Origin: Limiplasma sp045538465
GTDB taxonomy: Bacteria; Bacillota; Clostridia; Christensenellales; Aristaeellaceae
Length of the DNA stretch: 15,719 nt
Assembly: GCA_045538465.1 (NCBI GenBank)
Contig: JAZSRK010000009.1
Coordinates: 1-15,719 of the forward strand
Direction of reading: 5' to 3'
Every line of letters begins with the position of its first letter. The stretch's first letter is position 1. The translations under genes and the position numbers were made by a program. The notes under the pieces are model-generated. The model did no database searches. It had not been told where the DNA came from and was given only the letters and a program-made list of their open reading frames with translations. Positions 6,570-14,004 of the stretch are shown in pieces.

Positions 6570-8089
6570 AGCTTCTTCGCCTCCTCGATATCCTCTGGGC
6601 TCATATCGTTCACTTCGTCAGGGTCGTATTCCCGCTGCTCGTACTGCTGCGCCAAGACCCGCTTGGTGGCAGGCTTGGCATTGCCGGGCGCTGCCTTAGC
6701 CGACAGGGCAGCTTGGGCAAACTTCTCATGCTCCTGCTGCGCCTCGGCTACGGTGGTAATATCCTTCTCCCGCCAGCTGGTAAGCAGCTTATCCACATAG
6801 GCCATGGGGTGCTCCACATTGCGGGCATACACTGCCGCCAATTGCACCAGCGCATCACTGATACGCCAATCCTCTTGCCATTTGCGCAAAAGTTCGCGGT
6901 TGGCTTGGGAGCAGGTAATGCTTTTTTCCTTGCCCATCAAAGTAAACAGCGAACGCAGGGTCTTATCCTGCTGCGCCACGCTCTTGAGGTACGCTTCCAC
7001 ATCCCCTTCGGTGTGAAGACCGCGTTTGTTCCACGCTTCCACCAGTTCGCTCACCTGATCCAGCGAATGGCTGCCCCGGCGCTTGCCCACCTGACGGGCG
7101 GCTAGCAACACCACTTCGTGGGGCGCCACTTCGCAAAGGGAGCGGTACACAAGGCGCATGCCTTCATCCACGATCGGCGACTTGAGACCAAACGCCGTCA
7201 GCATTTCCCGCACGCGACCCGTTTCGTCCTTCTCGCCCTTCAAAAAGCGTTCCACCTTCTCGGCCGTTATGGCCTTGCCATCGCTGCGCCGATGAATACC
7301 TTCCAGAATTTTATCCAGATAGGCAAAGCTGGGGTCGCCCTTGGTGGTCTCCACACAGGCGGCCTCTATGGCTTTGGGGGCAAAGCCCCATTGCACCGTC
7401 CACCGCAGGTACAGGTCGATCTCATCCTCGCTGGGGTTGCGGCGCTTGCCAAGGCGGCTGAGCACCTTTTTGGCACCCTTCCATGCGCTCTCAGAGCGGC
7501 TGAACAGCATCTCTGCCGCTTCCAGCGTGGTGATCTTTTCGCTGCTCATCTCGCCAGCTATCTTTTGGGCTTCCTTAAAGCTGAACTGGATGCCGCGGGT
7601 GGAGATCATATGCCGGATGAGCATCAGCACCACTTCGGGGCTGAGACCCAGCTGCTCCACCCATTCGTATGCAAGAACGGTCTCGCCGCCGTGCAGCTTG
7701 CGCTTATCGCCAAAAAGACTATACAGCGCCTGTGCAAAGGCTTCGTATTGTTCGTCCGGCTGCGCCTGCTGATGCATGAGTGCCGCTTGTGCAACGCTCA
7801 AATAGCGGTACTGGGGCGGGTTGTCCCGCACCCGCTCCATCAGGCGGCAGCGTTCCCAGTAGCGCAGGGCTTTTTCCACTTCGGCACTGGGCATACCCAG
7901 CGCAATGGCCAGATCCTCCACCATGCGGATGGTATCGCCAAGCCCTTCCCGGGCGGCCATCAAACCGTACAGGTATACCTTTACGTACCCCTCCGGTGCA
8001 GAGGGCATATACTCACAAAAAAATGCGTTCGGCACAGCCGTTGCGCCCCAGAGAAAGCCTGTCGGATCATTCACAAAAGCAGCCAACAA
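6566..8089 (-). CDS. DnaD-domain replication initiation protein with tandem repeats
   Basis: A 507-residue protein from the preferred TTG start. Residues 18-100 form a winged-helix DnaD_N-like region (NAFFCEYMPSAPEGYVKVYL and RYWERCRLMERV). At least three DnaB_2/DnaD-type helical repeats follow, about 195-270 (ending AYLDKILEGI), 288-370 and 375-442 (ending AYVDKLLTSWREK), and residues 112-195 may be a fourth, diverged copy. The C-terminus is acidic and probably disordered. DnaD/DnaB proteins remodel origin DNA and recruit the helicase loader, encoded directly downstream with a GTGA overlap. The TTG at 8089 has GGAGG six bases upstream, while the ATG-ATG at 8107/8104 has no ribosome binding site. 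The product is 507 residues from the TTG and 513 from the ATG at 8107. Confidence 0.85.
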   Translation of the reverse strand: MLAAFVNDPTGFLWGATAVPNAFFCEYMPSAPEGYVKVYLYGLMAAREGLGDTIRMVEDLAIALGMPSAEVEKALRYWERCRLMERVRDNPPQYRYLSVAQAALMHQQAQPDEQYEAFAQALYSLFGDKRKLHGGETVLAYEWVEQLGLSPEVVLMLIRHMISTRGIQFSFKEAQKIAGEMSSEKITTLEAAEMLFSRSESAWKGAKKVLSRLGKRRNPSEDEIDLYLRWTVQWGFAPKAIEAACVETTKGDPSFAYLDKILEGIHRRSDGKAITAEKVERFLKGEKDETGRVREMLTAFGLKSPIVDEGMRLVYRSLCEVAPHEVVLLAARQVGKRRGSHSLDQVSELVEAWNKRGLHTEGDVEAYLKSVAQQDKTLRSLFTLMGKEKSITCSQANRELLRKWQEDWRISDALVQLAAVYARNVEHPMAYVDKLLTSWREKDITTVAEAQQEHEKFAQAALSAKAAPGNAKPATKRVLAQQYEQREYDPDEVNDMSPEDIEEAKKL

Positions 8090-8110
8090 AGCGCACCTCC
8101 CCATCATAGT

Positions 8111-8132
8111 GGTATAATATTGATAGTATACC
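8111..8132. promoter_or_regulatory. divergent promoter region with GGTATA/TATACC palindrome
   Basis: GGTATA (8111-8116) and TATACC (8127-8132) form an inverted repeat with a 10-base spacer. Read on the minus strand, the right half gives an extended -10 element, TGGTATACT (8125-8133), placed to transcribe the replication run. Read on the plus strand, the left half gives TGGTATAAT (8110-8118). The -35 regions are poor on both strands, so promoter strength would rest on the extended -10. The symmetry may also be an operator. Confidence 0.5.
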
Positions 8133-8177
8133 ACACTCGCCCCAAGAAAGAAAAGCCTTTCCCGCAAGCGAGGGTTG

Positions 8178-8186
8178 TGGTATAAT
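8178..8186 (+). promoter_or_regulatory. extended -10 promoter of the serine hydrolase gene
   Basis: TGGTATAAT at 8178-8186 is a consensus extended -10 element. The hexamer 17 bases upstream (TTTCCC) is a poor -35. Transcription would begin near 8192, giving a leader of about 50 bases before the ATG at 8241. A small hairpin, GGAGC-TTT-GCTCC (8212-8224), lies in this leader just before the ribosome binding site. Confidence 0.55.
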
Positions 8187-8240
8187 GGTAAAGGTGTCAT
8201 TATGCATTTTAGGAGCTTTGCTCCGGTGAGGAGGACGCCT

Positions 8241-9290
8241 ATGTGGAATGCGGTGGACAAGCTATTGTCCAATGCAATGGAGAGCGGTTGCTTTCCCGGC
8301 TGCGGGCTGGCAGCGGGGCAGCAAGGAAAAGTGCTGTACAGCAAAACCTTCGGCTGCCTGACGCCCAGCAACAAAAAAACCGTCACCCCGGAAACCCGCT
8401 ACGATATCGGTTCCCTGACGCAGGTGCTGGCCACCATGCCCTTGGTACTCAAAGCCATGGAGCTTGGTCTGGTATCCCCCGACGATCCCATCGGTCGTTT
8501 TTTGAAGGACGTACCCAGCGACAAACGCGACATCACGCTGGAAAACCTGCTGACCCATACCAGCGGCTTGCCCGGCTCCTTTTCCTTGGAGCATGAGGCA
8601 CACCGGGCACAGGATGCGCTGAGCGCACTTCTGGCTCACCCGCTGGAAAGCCAGCCCGGCGCAAAAGTTCGCCAGTCTGCCATGGGCTATACGCTGCTTG
8701 GCTTTCTGATGGAAAAAGTGCTGGATATGCCCTTGGACGATGCGGTAAAGCGCTATGTGACTGCCCCCTTGGGCATGACCGGCACCGGCTACCTGCCCTC
8801 CGGCGAAAACATTGCGCCCACCCAGATCACTCACGAAAGCGCACAATCTGCCGCAGGTTTGCCCTTGGATGGCAACGCCCGCTTCCTGCACGGCATAGCA
8901 GGCCACGCCGGGCTCTTTACCACCTTGGACGATCTGACTCGCTTTGTGAGAATGCTAGCCTCAGAAGGCGACAGATTTCTCGCCAAACGTTCTGTGCATT
9001 TGGCGGCTACCGACCGTACCCGCGGCATGAATGCCGCATGGAGCTACAGCATGCGCATCACCAAGCGCTCCCAGCCCTATCTGGGGCACCTGTGGCCCAG
9101 CGACGGCTACGGTCTGCAAGACCCTTCCAGCGGCTCGCTGATCGCCGTAAACCCCTCGGACGGTTTCTTTGTAGCGCTGGTGTGCAACGGGCACGAATCC
9201 CCCGCTTCCCGGGAGGAAAACGACCGCTTGCGCAAGGTGCTGCTCAACGCAGCCTACGCTGCCTTCCAGCACCAAACAGAAACGTTGTGA
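8241..9290 (+). CDS. beta-lactamase-fold serine hydrolase homologue, probably inactive
   Basis: A 349-residue protein of the class C beta-lactamase/EstB family (COG1680-like). Family landmarks are present: HTSGLPG (106-112), GYTLLGFLMEKVL (149-161) and GIAGHAGLFTTLDDLTRF (218-235). The active-site motifs are not. S-x-x-K reads S58-L-T-Q61, Y-x-N reads Q145-S-A147, and the third motif (H-T/S-G or K-T-G) reads H283-L-W285. Without the lysine and tyrosine the nucleophile cannot be activated in the usual way, so this is most likely a pseudoenzyme or a binding protein. No signal peptide is seen, so it is predicted to be cytoplasmic. ATG 8241 follows GAGGAGG by eight bases; an in-frame ATG at 8202 is a weaker alternative. 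It stands 54 bases before the sugar-nucleotide operon. Confidence 0.85.
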   Translation: MWNAVDKLLSNAMESGCFPGCGLAAGQQGKVLYSKTFGCLTPSNKKTVTPETRYDIGSLTQVLATMPLVLKAMELGLVSPDDPIGRFLKDVPSDKRDITLENLLTHTSGLPGSFSLEHEAHRAQDALSALLAHPLESQPGAKVRQSAMGYTLLGFLMEKVLDMPLDDAVKRYVTAPLGMTGTGYLPSGENIAPTQITHESAQSAAGLPLDGNARFLHGIAGHAGLFTTLDDLTRFVRMLASEGDRFLAKRSVHLAATDRTRGMNAAWSYSMRITKRSQPYLGHLWPSDGYGLQDPSSGSLIAVNPSDGFFVALVCNGHESPASREENDRLRKVLLNAAYAAFQHQTETL

Positions 9291-9344
9291 CCCCATCCAA
9301 ATAGGATTTCATACATACTACTCAACCAAAGGAGTGTAATACAC

Positions 9345-10652
9345 ATGTCTACTCTCAAGCAAAGAATTCTGGATCGTACCGTTACTCTGGGCGTTGTTGG
9401 TCTGGGCTATGTTGGTCTGCCTCTGGCTGTGGAAAAGGCCAAGGCCGGCTTCAAAGTGATCGGCTTCGATGTGCAGGACCAAAAGGTCGCCATGGTAAAC
9501 GAAGGCCACAACTACATCGGCGACGTAGTGGACAGCGATCTGGAAGAGATCGTCAAGGCCGGCATGCTCCGCGCCACTACCGATTTTGCCTCCGTCGCCT
9601 CCTGCGACTGCGTGTGCATCGCCGTACCCACCCCGCTGGATGCCCATCAGCAGCCCGACATCAGCTATGTAAAGGCCTCCACCGAGAGCATCCTGCCCCA
9701 TATGCACAAGGATATGCTGGTGGTGCTGGAATCCACCACCTACCCCGGCACCACGGAGGAACTGCTCAAGCCCATTCTGGAGTCTTCCGGTCTCAAGTGC
9801 GGCGTGGACTTCTATCTGGCCTTCTCCCCTGAGCGCGTCGATCCCGGCAACCTGATCTACAAGACCAAGAACACCCCCAAGGTAGTCGGCGGCATCACCC
9901 CCGAATGCACCGATATCGCTGCTACCCTGTACGAGGCCGTGCTGGAAGCACCCGTGCACCGGGTATCCTGCCCCGCTGTTGCCGAAATGGAAAAGATTCT
10001 GGAAAACACCTACCGCAACGTAAACATCGGTCTCATCAACGAGCTGGCCATGCTGTGCGATAAGATGGGCATCAATGTTTGGGAAGTGGTGGATGCTGCC
10101 AAGTCCAAGCCCTACGGCTTCCAGGCCTTCTACCCCGGCCCCGGTCTGGGCGGCCACTGCATCCCGCTGGATCCCTACTACCTGAGCTGGAAAGCCCGTG
10201 AGTACGGTTTCCATACCTCGATGATCGAAAGCAGCATGATGGTGAACGACCGCATGCCCGAATACTGCGTAGACCGTGCCATGGCCGCCCTGAACGGCCA
10301 CAAGAAGGCCTTGAACGGCGCCAAAGTGCTGGTGCTGGGCGTTGCCTACAAGCAGGATATCGACGACTACCGTGAGTCCCCCGCCATCCGCGTGATCGAG
10401 CACCTGAAGGAGCGCGGCGCTGAGGTGACCTATTACGACCCCTACATTACCGAATACCGTGAGCACGGCGTGGTGGAAAAGGGTCTTACTGAGCTGACCC
10501 CCGAGATCGTCAAGGCTGCCGATCTGGTCATGGTCACCACTGCCCACACCACCGTCGATTACCAGATGGTCGCGGATAACGCCCAGCTGATCTTCGATAC
10601 CAAGAACGCCATGAAGGCCATCCAGAACCGCGATAATCTGCTGGTGCTGTAA
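9345..10652 (+). CDS. wbpA: UDP-GlcNAc 6-dehydrogenase (WbpA-type nucleotide sugar dehydrogenase)
   Basis: A 435-residue NAD-dependent enzyme of the UDP-glucose/UDP-GlcNAc dehydrogenase family. The N-terminal Rossmann motif GLGYVG is at 19-24. The central domain holds AFSPERVDPG (159-168), and the catalytic cysteine is C272 in PGLGGHCIPLDPYYL (266-280). The C-terminal UDP-binding domain begins near 325 with KVLVLGVAYKQDIDDYRESP (327-346). It oxidises the sugar C6 to a carboxylate, giving UDP-GlcNAcA. UDP-GlcNAc is preferred over UDP-ManNAc or UDP-glucose as substrate because the next three genes are WbpB, WbpD and WbpE homologues. AAAGGAG lies ten bases before the ATG. Codons are strongly biased to C/G third positions, suggesting good expression. 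Confidence 0.9.
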   Translation: MSTLKQRILDRTVTLGVVGLGYVGLPLAVEKAKAGFKVIGFDVQDQKVAMVNEGHNYIGDVVDSDLEEIVKAGMLRATTDFASVASCDCVCIAVPTPLDAHQQPDISYVKASTESILPHMHKDMLVVLESTTYPGTTEELLKPILESSGLKCGVDFYLAFSPERVDPGNLIYKTKNTPKVVGGITPECTDIAATLYEAVLEAPVHRVSCPAVAEMEKILENTYRNVNIGLINELAMLCDKMGINVWEVVDAAKSKPYGFQAFYPGPGLGGHCIPLDPYYLSWKAREYGFHTSMIESSMMVNDRMPEYCVDRAMAALNGHKKALNGAKVLVLGVAYKQDIDDYRESPAIRVIEHLKERGAEVTYYDPYITEYREHGVVEKGLTELTPEIVKAADLVMVTTAHTTVDYQMVADNAQLIFDTKNAMKAIQNRDNLLVL

Positions 10653-10673
10653 GCCGGAAGGAGCCACCAAGCT

Positions 10674-11774
10674 ATGAACACCCCCCTTCGTTATGCCCTG
10701 ATCGGTTGCGGACGCATTGCGCCCAACCACATTGCCGCCTATATGAACAACAGCGCAGAGCTTACCCTCTGCGCTGTGTGCGACCCCATCCCCGAGCGCA
10801 TGGAGCAAGTGCTCGCCCCCCTGCCTGATGAAGAACGGGCAAAGGTGCGCCGCTATGCCGACTACCGCGAGCTGTTGGCAAACGAAAAGCCCCAGCTTTG
10901 CGCCATTGCCACCGAAAGCGGCAAGCATGCCGCCATCGGTCTGGATGTGATCGCCGCTGGCAGCAGCCTGATCATCGAAAAGCCCATTGCCCTCAGCATC
11001 AAGGATGCCAAGGCGCTCATTGCCGCCGCCGAGAAGGCCGGTGTTAAGCTGTGCGCCTGCCATCAGAACCGCTTTAACAAGTCCATCCAGAAGATCCGCT
11101 CGGCGGTGGAGGAAAACCGTTTTGGCAAGATGCTCCACGGCACCGCCCACATCCGCTGGAACCGGGGGCTGCCCTATTACCAGCAGGCCACTTGGCGCGG
11201 CACTTGGGAGCAGGATGGCGGCGCTCTGATGAACCAGTGCATCCACAACATCGACCTTTTGCGCTGGATGATGGGCGACGATGTGACCGAAGTAATGGCC
11301 TATACCGACAACCTGTGCCACGATTTTATTGAGGCAGAGGACTTGGGCATGGCGCTGGTACGCTTTGCAAGCGGCGCATACGGCATTATCGAAGGCACCA
11401 CCAACATCTACCCCCGCAATCTGGAAGAGACTCTCTACCTGTTTGGCACCGAGGGCACCGTAAAGGCGGGCGGCAAGAGCGTCAACATTATCGAAGAGTG
11501 GGACTTTAAGGATGGCCGCGGCGACCCCGCCCTCATCAAGCAGCACTACGGCGAAAACCCGCCCAACGTATACGGCTTCGGTCATACACCTTTGTATGCC
11601 GACGTGATCGCCGCCATCCGGGACGACCGCGCCCCCTACGTGGATGGCGCTGCCGGTCTGCGTGCGCTGGAAATGGTGCTGTCCATCTACAAGTCCGCTG
11701 CTGAGCATCGCCCGGTGCAGCTGCCGCTGGAAGACTGCTCCACCATGGATTTTGTTGGGAGGTTTGACCGATGA
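10674..11774 (+). CDS. wbpB: UDP-GlcNAcA 3-dehydrogenase (WbpB-type, Gfo/Idh/MocA family)
   Basis: A 366-residue oxidoreductase. The N-terminal Rossmann fold has GCGRIAPNH at 11-19, the conserved EKP is at 102-104, and the catalytic-region motif DGGALMNQCIHNIDLLRWMM spans 181-200 with H191 in the usual catalytic position. WbpB enzymes oxidise the C3 hydroxyl of UDP-GlcNAcA to a ketone, using tightly bound NAD. The product is the substrate of the WbpE aminotransferase encoded two genes downstream. It starts 21 bases after wbpA with GGAAGGAG, and its stop overlaps the next start (ATGA). The Gfo/Idh/MocA family is broad; the specific call rests on the operon and on the GLPYYQQATWRGTW segment typical of this group. 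Confidence 0.85.
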   Translation: MNTPLRYALIGCGRIAPNHIAAYMNNSAELTLCAVCDPIPERMEQVLAPLPDEERAKVRRYADYRELLANEKPQLCAIATESGKHAAIGLDVIAAGSSLIIEKPIALSIKDAKALIAAAEKAGVKLCACHQNRFNKSIQKIRSAVEENRFGKMLHGTAHIRWNRGLPYYQQATWRGTWEQDGGALMNQCIHNIDLLRWMMGDDVTEVMAYTDNLCHDFIEAEDLGMALVRFASGAYGIIEGTTNIYPRNLEETLYLFGTEGTVKAGGKSVNIIEEWDFKDGRGDPALIKQHYGENPPNVYGFGHTPLYADVIAAIRDDRAPYVDGAAGLRALEMVLSIYKSAAEHRPVQLPLEDCSTMDFVGRFDR

Positions 11775-12337
11775 GCGCCTACGTGCACCCCTCTGCCATT
11801 GTGGATGAAGGCGCAGAGCTGGGCGAAGGCACCAAGGTATGGCATTTTTGCCATGTGGAGGGCGAAAGCCGCATCGGCGAGCGCTGCTCCATTGGGCAAA
11901 ACTGTTATATCGGCAAGCGCACCGTTATTGGTGACGGCTGCAAACTGCAAAACAATGTGAGCATTTACGAAGGTGTTACGCTGGGCAACGGCGTTTTTTG
12001 CGGCCCCAGCTGCGTTTTCACCAACGACCTGACCCCCCGTGCGCTCTACCCCAAGGGGCATGAGAACTTTGTGCCCACCCCTGTGGAGGATGGTGCATCC
12101 ATTGGCGCGAACGCCACCGTGGTATGCGGGCACCGCATTGGCCGCTGCGCCATGATCGGCGCCGGTGCTGTGGTCACCTGCGATGTACCGCCCCACGCCC
12201 TCATGCTGGGCGTGCCCGCCCGGATGGCCGGCTATGTATGCACCTGCGGGCAGCGGCTGCCCAAGGGCGATGCCCCCGTATGCCCTGCCTGCGGACGGCA
12301 TTTCGAAAAGGACGGAGACGGACTAAAGGAGCTATAA
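11771..12337 (+). CDS. wbpD: UDP-2-acetamido-3-amino-glucuronate N-acetyltransferase (WbpD-type)
   Basis: A 188-residue left-handed beta-helix acetyltransferase. Hexapeptide repeats of the [LIV]-G-x-x type run from about residue 6 to 150, interrupted by the loop FTNDLTPRALYPKG (83-96), which is characteristic of WbpD/WlbB. It acetylates the C3 amino group made by WbpE, giving UDP-GlcNAc3NAcA. After the helix there is an extra segment of about 33 residues with four cysteines (C157, C159, C171, C174: CTCG and CPACG), a likely zinc ribbon. The ATG overlaps the wbpB stop by four bases and has GGGAGG upstream. Confidence 0.88.
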   Translation: MSAYVHPSAIVDEGAELGEGTKVWHFCHVEGESRIGERCSIGQNCYIGKRTVIGDGCKLQNNVSIYEGVTLGNGVFCGPSCVFTNDLTPRALYPKGHENFVPTPVEDGASIGANATVVCGHRIGRCAMIGAGAVVTCDVPPHALMLGVPARMAGYVCTCGQRLPKGDAPVCPACGRHFEKDGDGLKEL

Positions 12338-12340
12338 GAT

Positions 12341-13483
12341 ATGAATTTTCACGATTTGCATGCGCAGTATCAAGCTTTGAAGGCAGAGATCGATACCGGG
12401 ATGGCCTCCGTTTTGGAAAGCGGACAGTTTATTCTGGGCAAGCAGGTAGCCGAGCTGGAAGAAAAGCTGGCGGCCGATGTAGGGCGCAAGCACTGTGTAT
12501 GCTGCGGCAACGGCACCGATGCTTTGATCCTTGCGCTGAAAATGTGGGGCATCAAGGCCGGTGATGCGGTATTTGTACCGGACTTTACCTACTTTGCCTC
12601 CGCTGGCTGCGCCGATGCAGTGGGCGCAACCGCCGTGCCGGTGGATATTCGGCTGGACACCTTCAACCTGTGCACCGAAGCCTTGGAAGCCATGATCGAA
12701 AAAGTGGAAAAGGAAGGCAAGCTGCGCCCCCGCGTGATCGTGGTGGTGGACTTGTTTGGTCAGCCTGCCGAGCATGACAAGGTGCGCGCCATTGCCGATA
12801 AGCATGGTCTGTTGGTATTGGAAGATGCCGCCCAAGGCTACGGCGGCAGCATTGAAGGACGCGCCGCTTGCTCCTTTGGCGATGCTGCCATTACCTCGTT
12901 CTTTCCGGCCAAGCCGCTGGGCTGCTATGGCGACGGCGGTGCTGTGTTTGTGGACTCTGACGAGGACGATGCTTTGCTGCGCTCCCTGCGTGCCAATGGC
13001 CGCAGCCCCGTAGACAAATACGACAATGTACGCTGCGGTCTCAACTCCCGCTTGGATACGCTGCAAGCTGCCATTCTTTTGCCCAAGCTGAAAGCCCTGC
13101 GTGCCTACGAACTGGATGCGCTGGACAAGGCAGCTGACCTGTATACCGAGCTGCTGGGGGACATCGTGGTCACCCCCACGGTACTGCCGGGCTACCGCAG
13201 CAGCTGGGCGCAGTACACCGTGCTGCTAAAAGACCGTGCCATGCGGGATGCTGCACAAGCAGCTCTGAAGGCACAGGGCATACCCACGATGGTGTACTAC
13301 CCCAAGGGCATGCACAGCCAGACCGCCTTTGCTGCCTATGGCTATGAGGATGCAGACTACGCCGCCTCGCTGGCCGCCTGCGACCGGGTGCTTTCCCTGC
13401 CCATGCACCCCTACCTGACAGAAGAAGAGATCCACACCGTTGCCAATGCCCTCAAGGCTTTTGCGGAGGGCTGGACGTGCTGA
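12341..13483 (+). CDS. wbpE: UDP-3-keto-GlcNAcA aminotransferase (WbpE-type, DegT/DnrJ/EryC1 family)
   Basis: A 380-residue PLP-dependent aminotransferase. Landmarks are the cofactor phosphate-binding GNGTDALILAL (57-67), DFTYFASAG (81-89), the ring-stacking/PLP-nitrogen segment LEDAAQGYGG (160-169) with D162, and the Schiff-base lysine K191 in SFFPAKPLGCYGDGG (186-200). LNSRLDTLQAAILLPKL (234-250) is the conserved DegT region. It transfers an amino group, usually from glutamate, to C3 of the 3-keto sugar made by WbpB. The gene starts three bases after the wbpD stop. Family membership is certain; the exact sugar follows from the operon. Confidence 0.9.
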   Translation: MNFHDLHAQYQALKAEIDTGMASVLESGQFILGKQVAELEEKLAADVGRKHCVCCGNGTDALILALKMWGIKAGDAVFVPDFTYFASAGCADAVGATAVPVDIRLDTFNLCTEALEAMIEKVEKEGKLRPRVIVVVDLFGQPAEHDKVRAIADKHGLLVLEDAAQGYGGSIEGRAACSFGDAAITSFFPAKPLGCYGDGGAVFVDSDEDDALLRSLRANGRSPVDKYDNVRCGLNSRLDTLQAAILLPKLKALRAYELDALDKAADLYTELLGDIVVTPTVLPGYRSSWAQYTVLLKDRAMRDAAQAALKAQGIPTMVYYPKGMHSQTAFAAYGYEDADYAASLAACDRVLSLPMHPYLTEEEIHTVANALKAFAEGWTC

Positions 13484-13971
13484 CCATTCGCCCCATGACA
13501 ACGGGCGACGATTTTGCCGCCGCTGCCCAAGTATATGTGGACAGTTGGCGGCATGCTTATATGGGGCTGGTACCGCAGCGCTATTTGGATAAGCTGAGCC
13601 CCCAAAGCTGGATGAGCGTGCTCCGGGCCGCCCCCGACAGCCATCTGATCGCCCTTGCGGATGGGCGCACCATCGGCACAGCCTACATCACTTATGCCCG
13701 GGATGATGACCGGCAGGACTACGGCGAGATCGTAGGGTTATACCTATTGCCCGGAGAGACCCGCAAAGGCTACGGCACCCGCCTATGGCAAGCTTGCCGG
13801 GAGACCTGCATGGCGCAGGGGCTCAGCGGGCTTTGCCTGTGGGTGATGGTCGGCAACGCAGGGGCATGCCGTTTTTACGAAAAGATGGGCATGCAGCCAT
13901 CCGGGCGCACCAAAACCGAAGCTATCGGCGGCGCCATGCTGCCGCTGATGGAATACATCCTTGCTTTGTAA
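13477..13971 (+). CDS. GNAT-family N-acetyltransferase
   Basis: A 164-residue GNAT protein. Motif A is at residues 84-103 (EIVGLYLLPGETRKGYGTRL), with R96-x-x-Y-G acetyl-CoA loop geometry, and the motif B segment NAGACRFYEKMGM is at 127-139. The GTG start at 13477 overlaps the wbpE stop by seven bases and is preceded by GGAGGG, so it is cotranscribed and probably translationally coupled with the sugar genes. It could acetylate an amino sugar, a protein N-terminus or an antibiotic; the substrate cannot be told from the sequence. An ATG at 13495 is a possible later start but has no better ribosome binding site. Confidence 0.85.
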   Translation: MLTIRPMTTGDDFAAAAQVYVDSWRHAYMGLVPQRYLDKLSPQSWMSVLRAAPDSHLIALADGRTIGTAYITYARDDDRQDYGEIVGLYLLPGETRKGYGTRLWQACRETCMAQGLSGLCLWVMVGNAGACRFYEKMGMQPSGRTKTEAIGGAMLPLMEYILAL

Positions 13972-14004
13972 AGCACCTACACCTGACCAAGGAGTTGACT
14001 GCGC

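Noticed and set aside
7118..8185. A 355-codon plus-strand open frame opposite the DnaD-domain gene.
   Set aside because: It is antisense to a protein with recognised replication domains, shows no family signature and runs through the divergent promoter region.
8107..8386. Upstream extension of the DnaD-domain protein by up to about 93 residues.
   Set aside because: The extension would overlap the divergent promoters and the start of the opposite-strand hydrolase gene and has no ribosome binding site; GGAGG before the TTG at 8089 fits better.
9318..11708. A 796-codon open frame on the minus strand opposite the wbpA and wbpB genes, the longest in the window.
   Set aside because: It is antisense to two clearly recognised enzymes. 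Its product is dominated by His, Gly, Val and Ala with no motif. The strong C/G third-position bias of the plus-strand genes removes stop codons from this frame.
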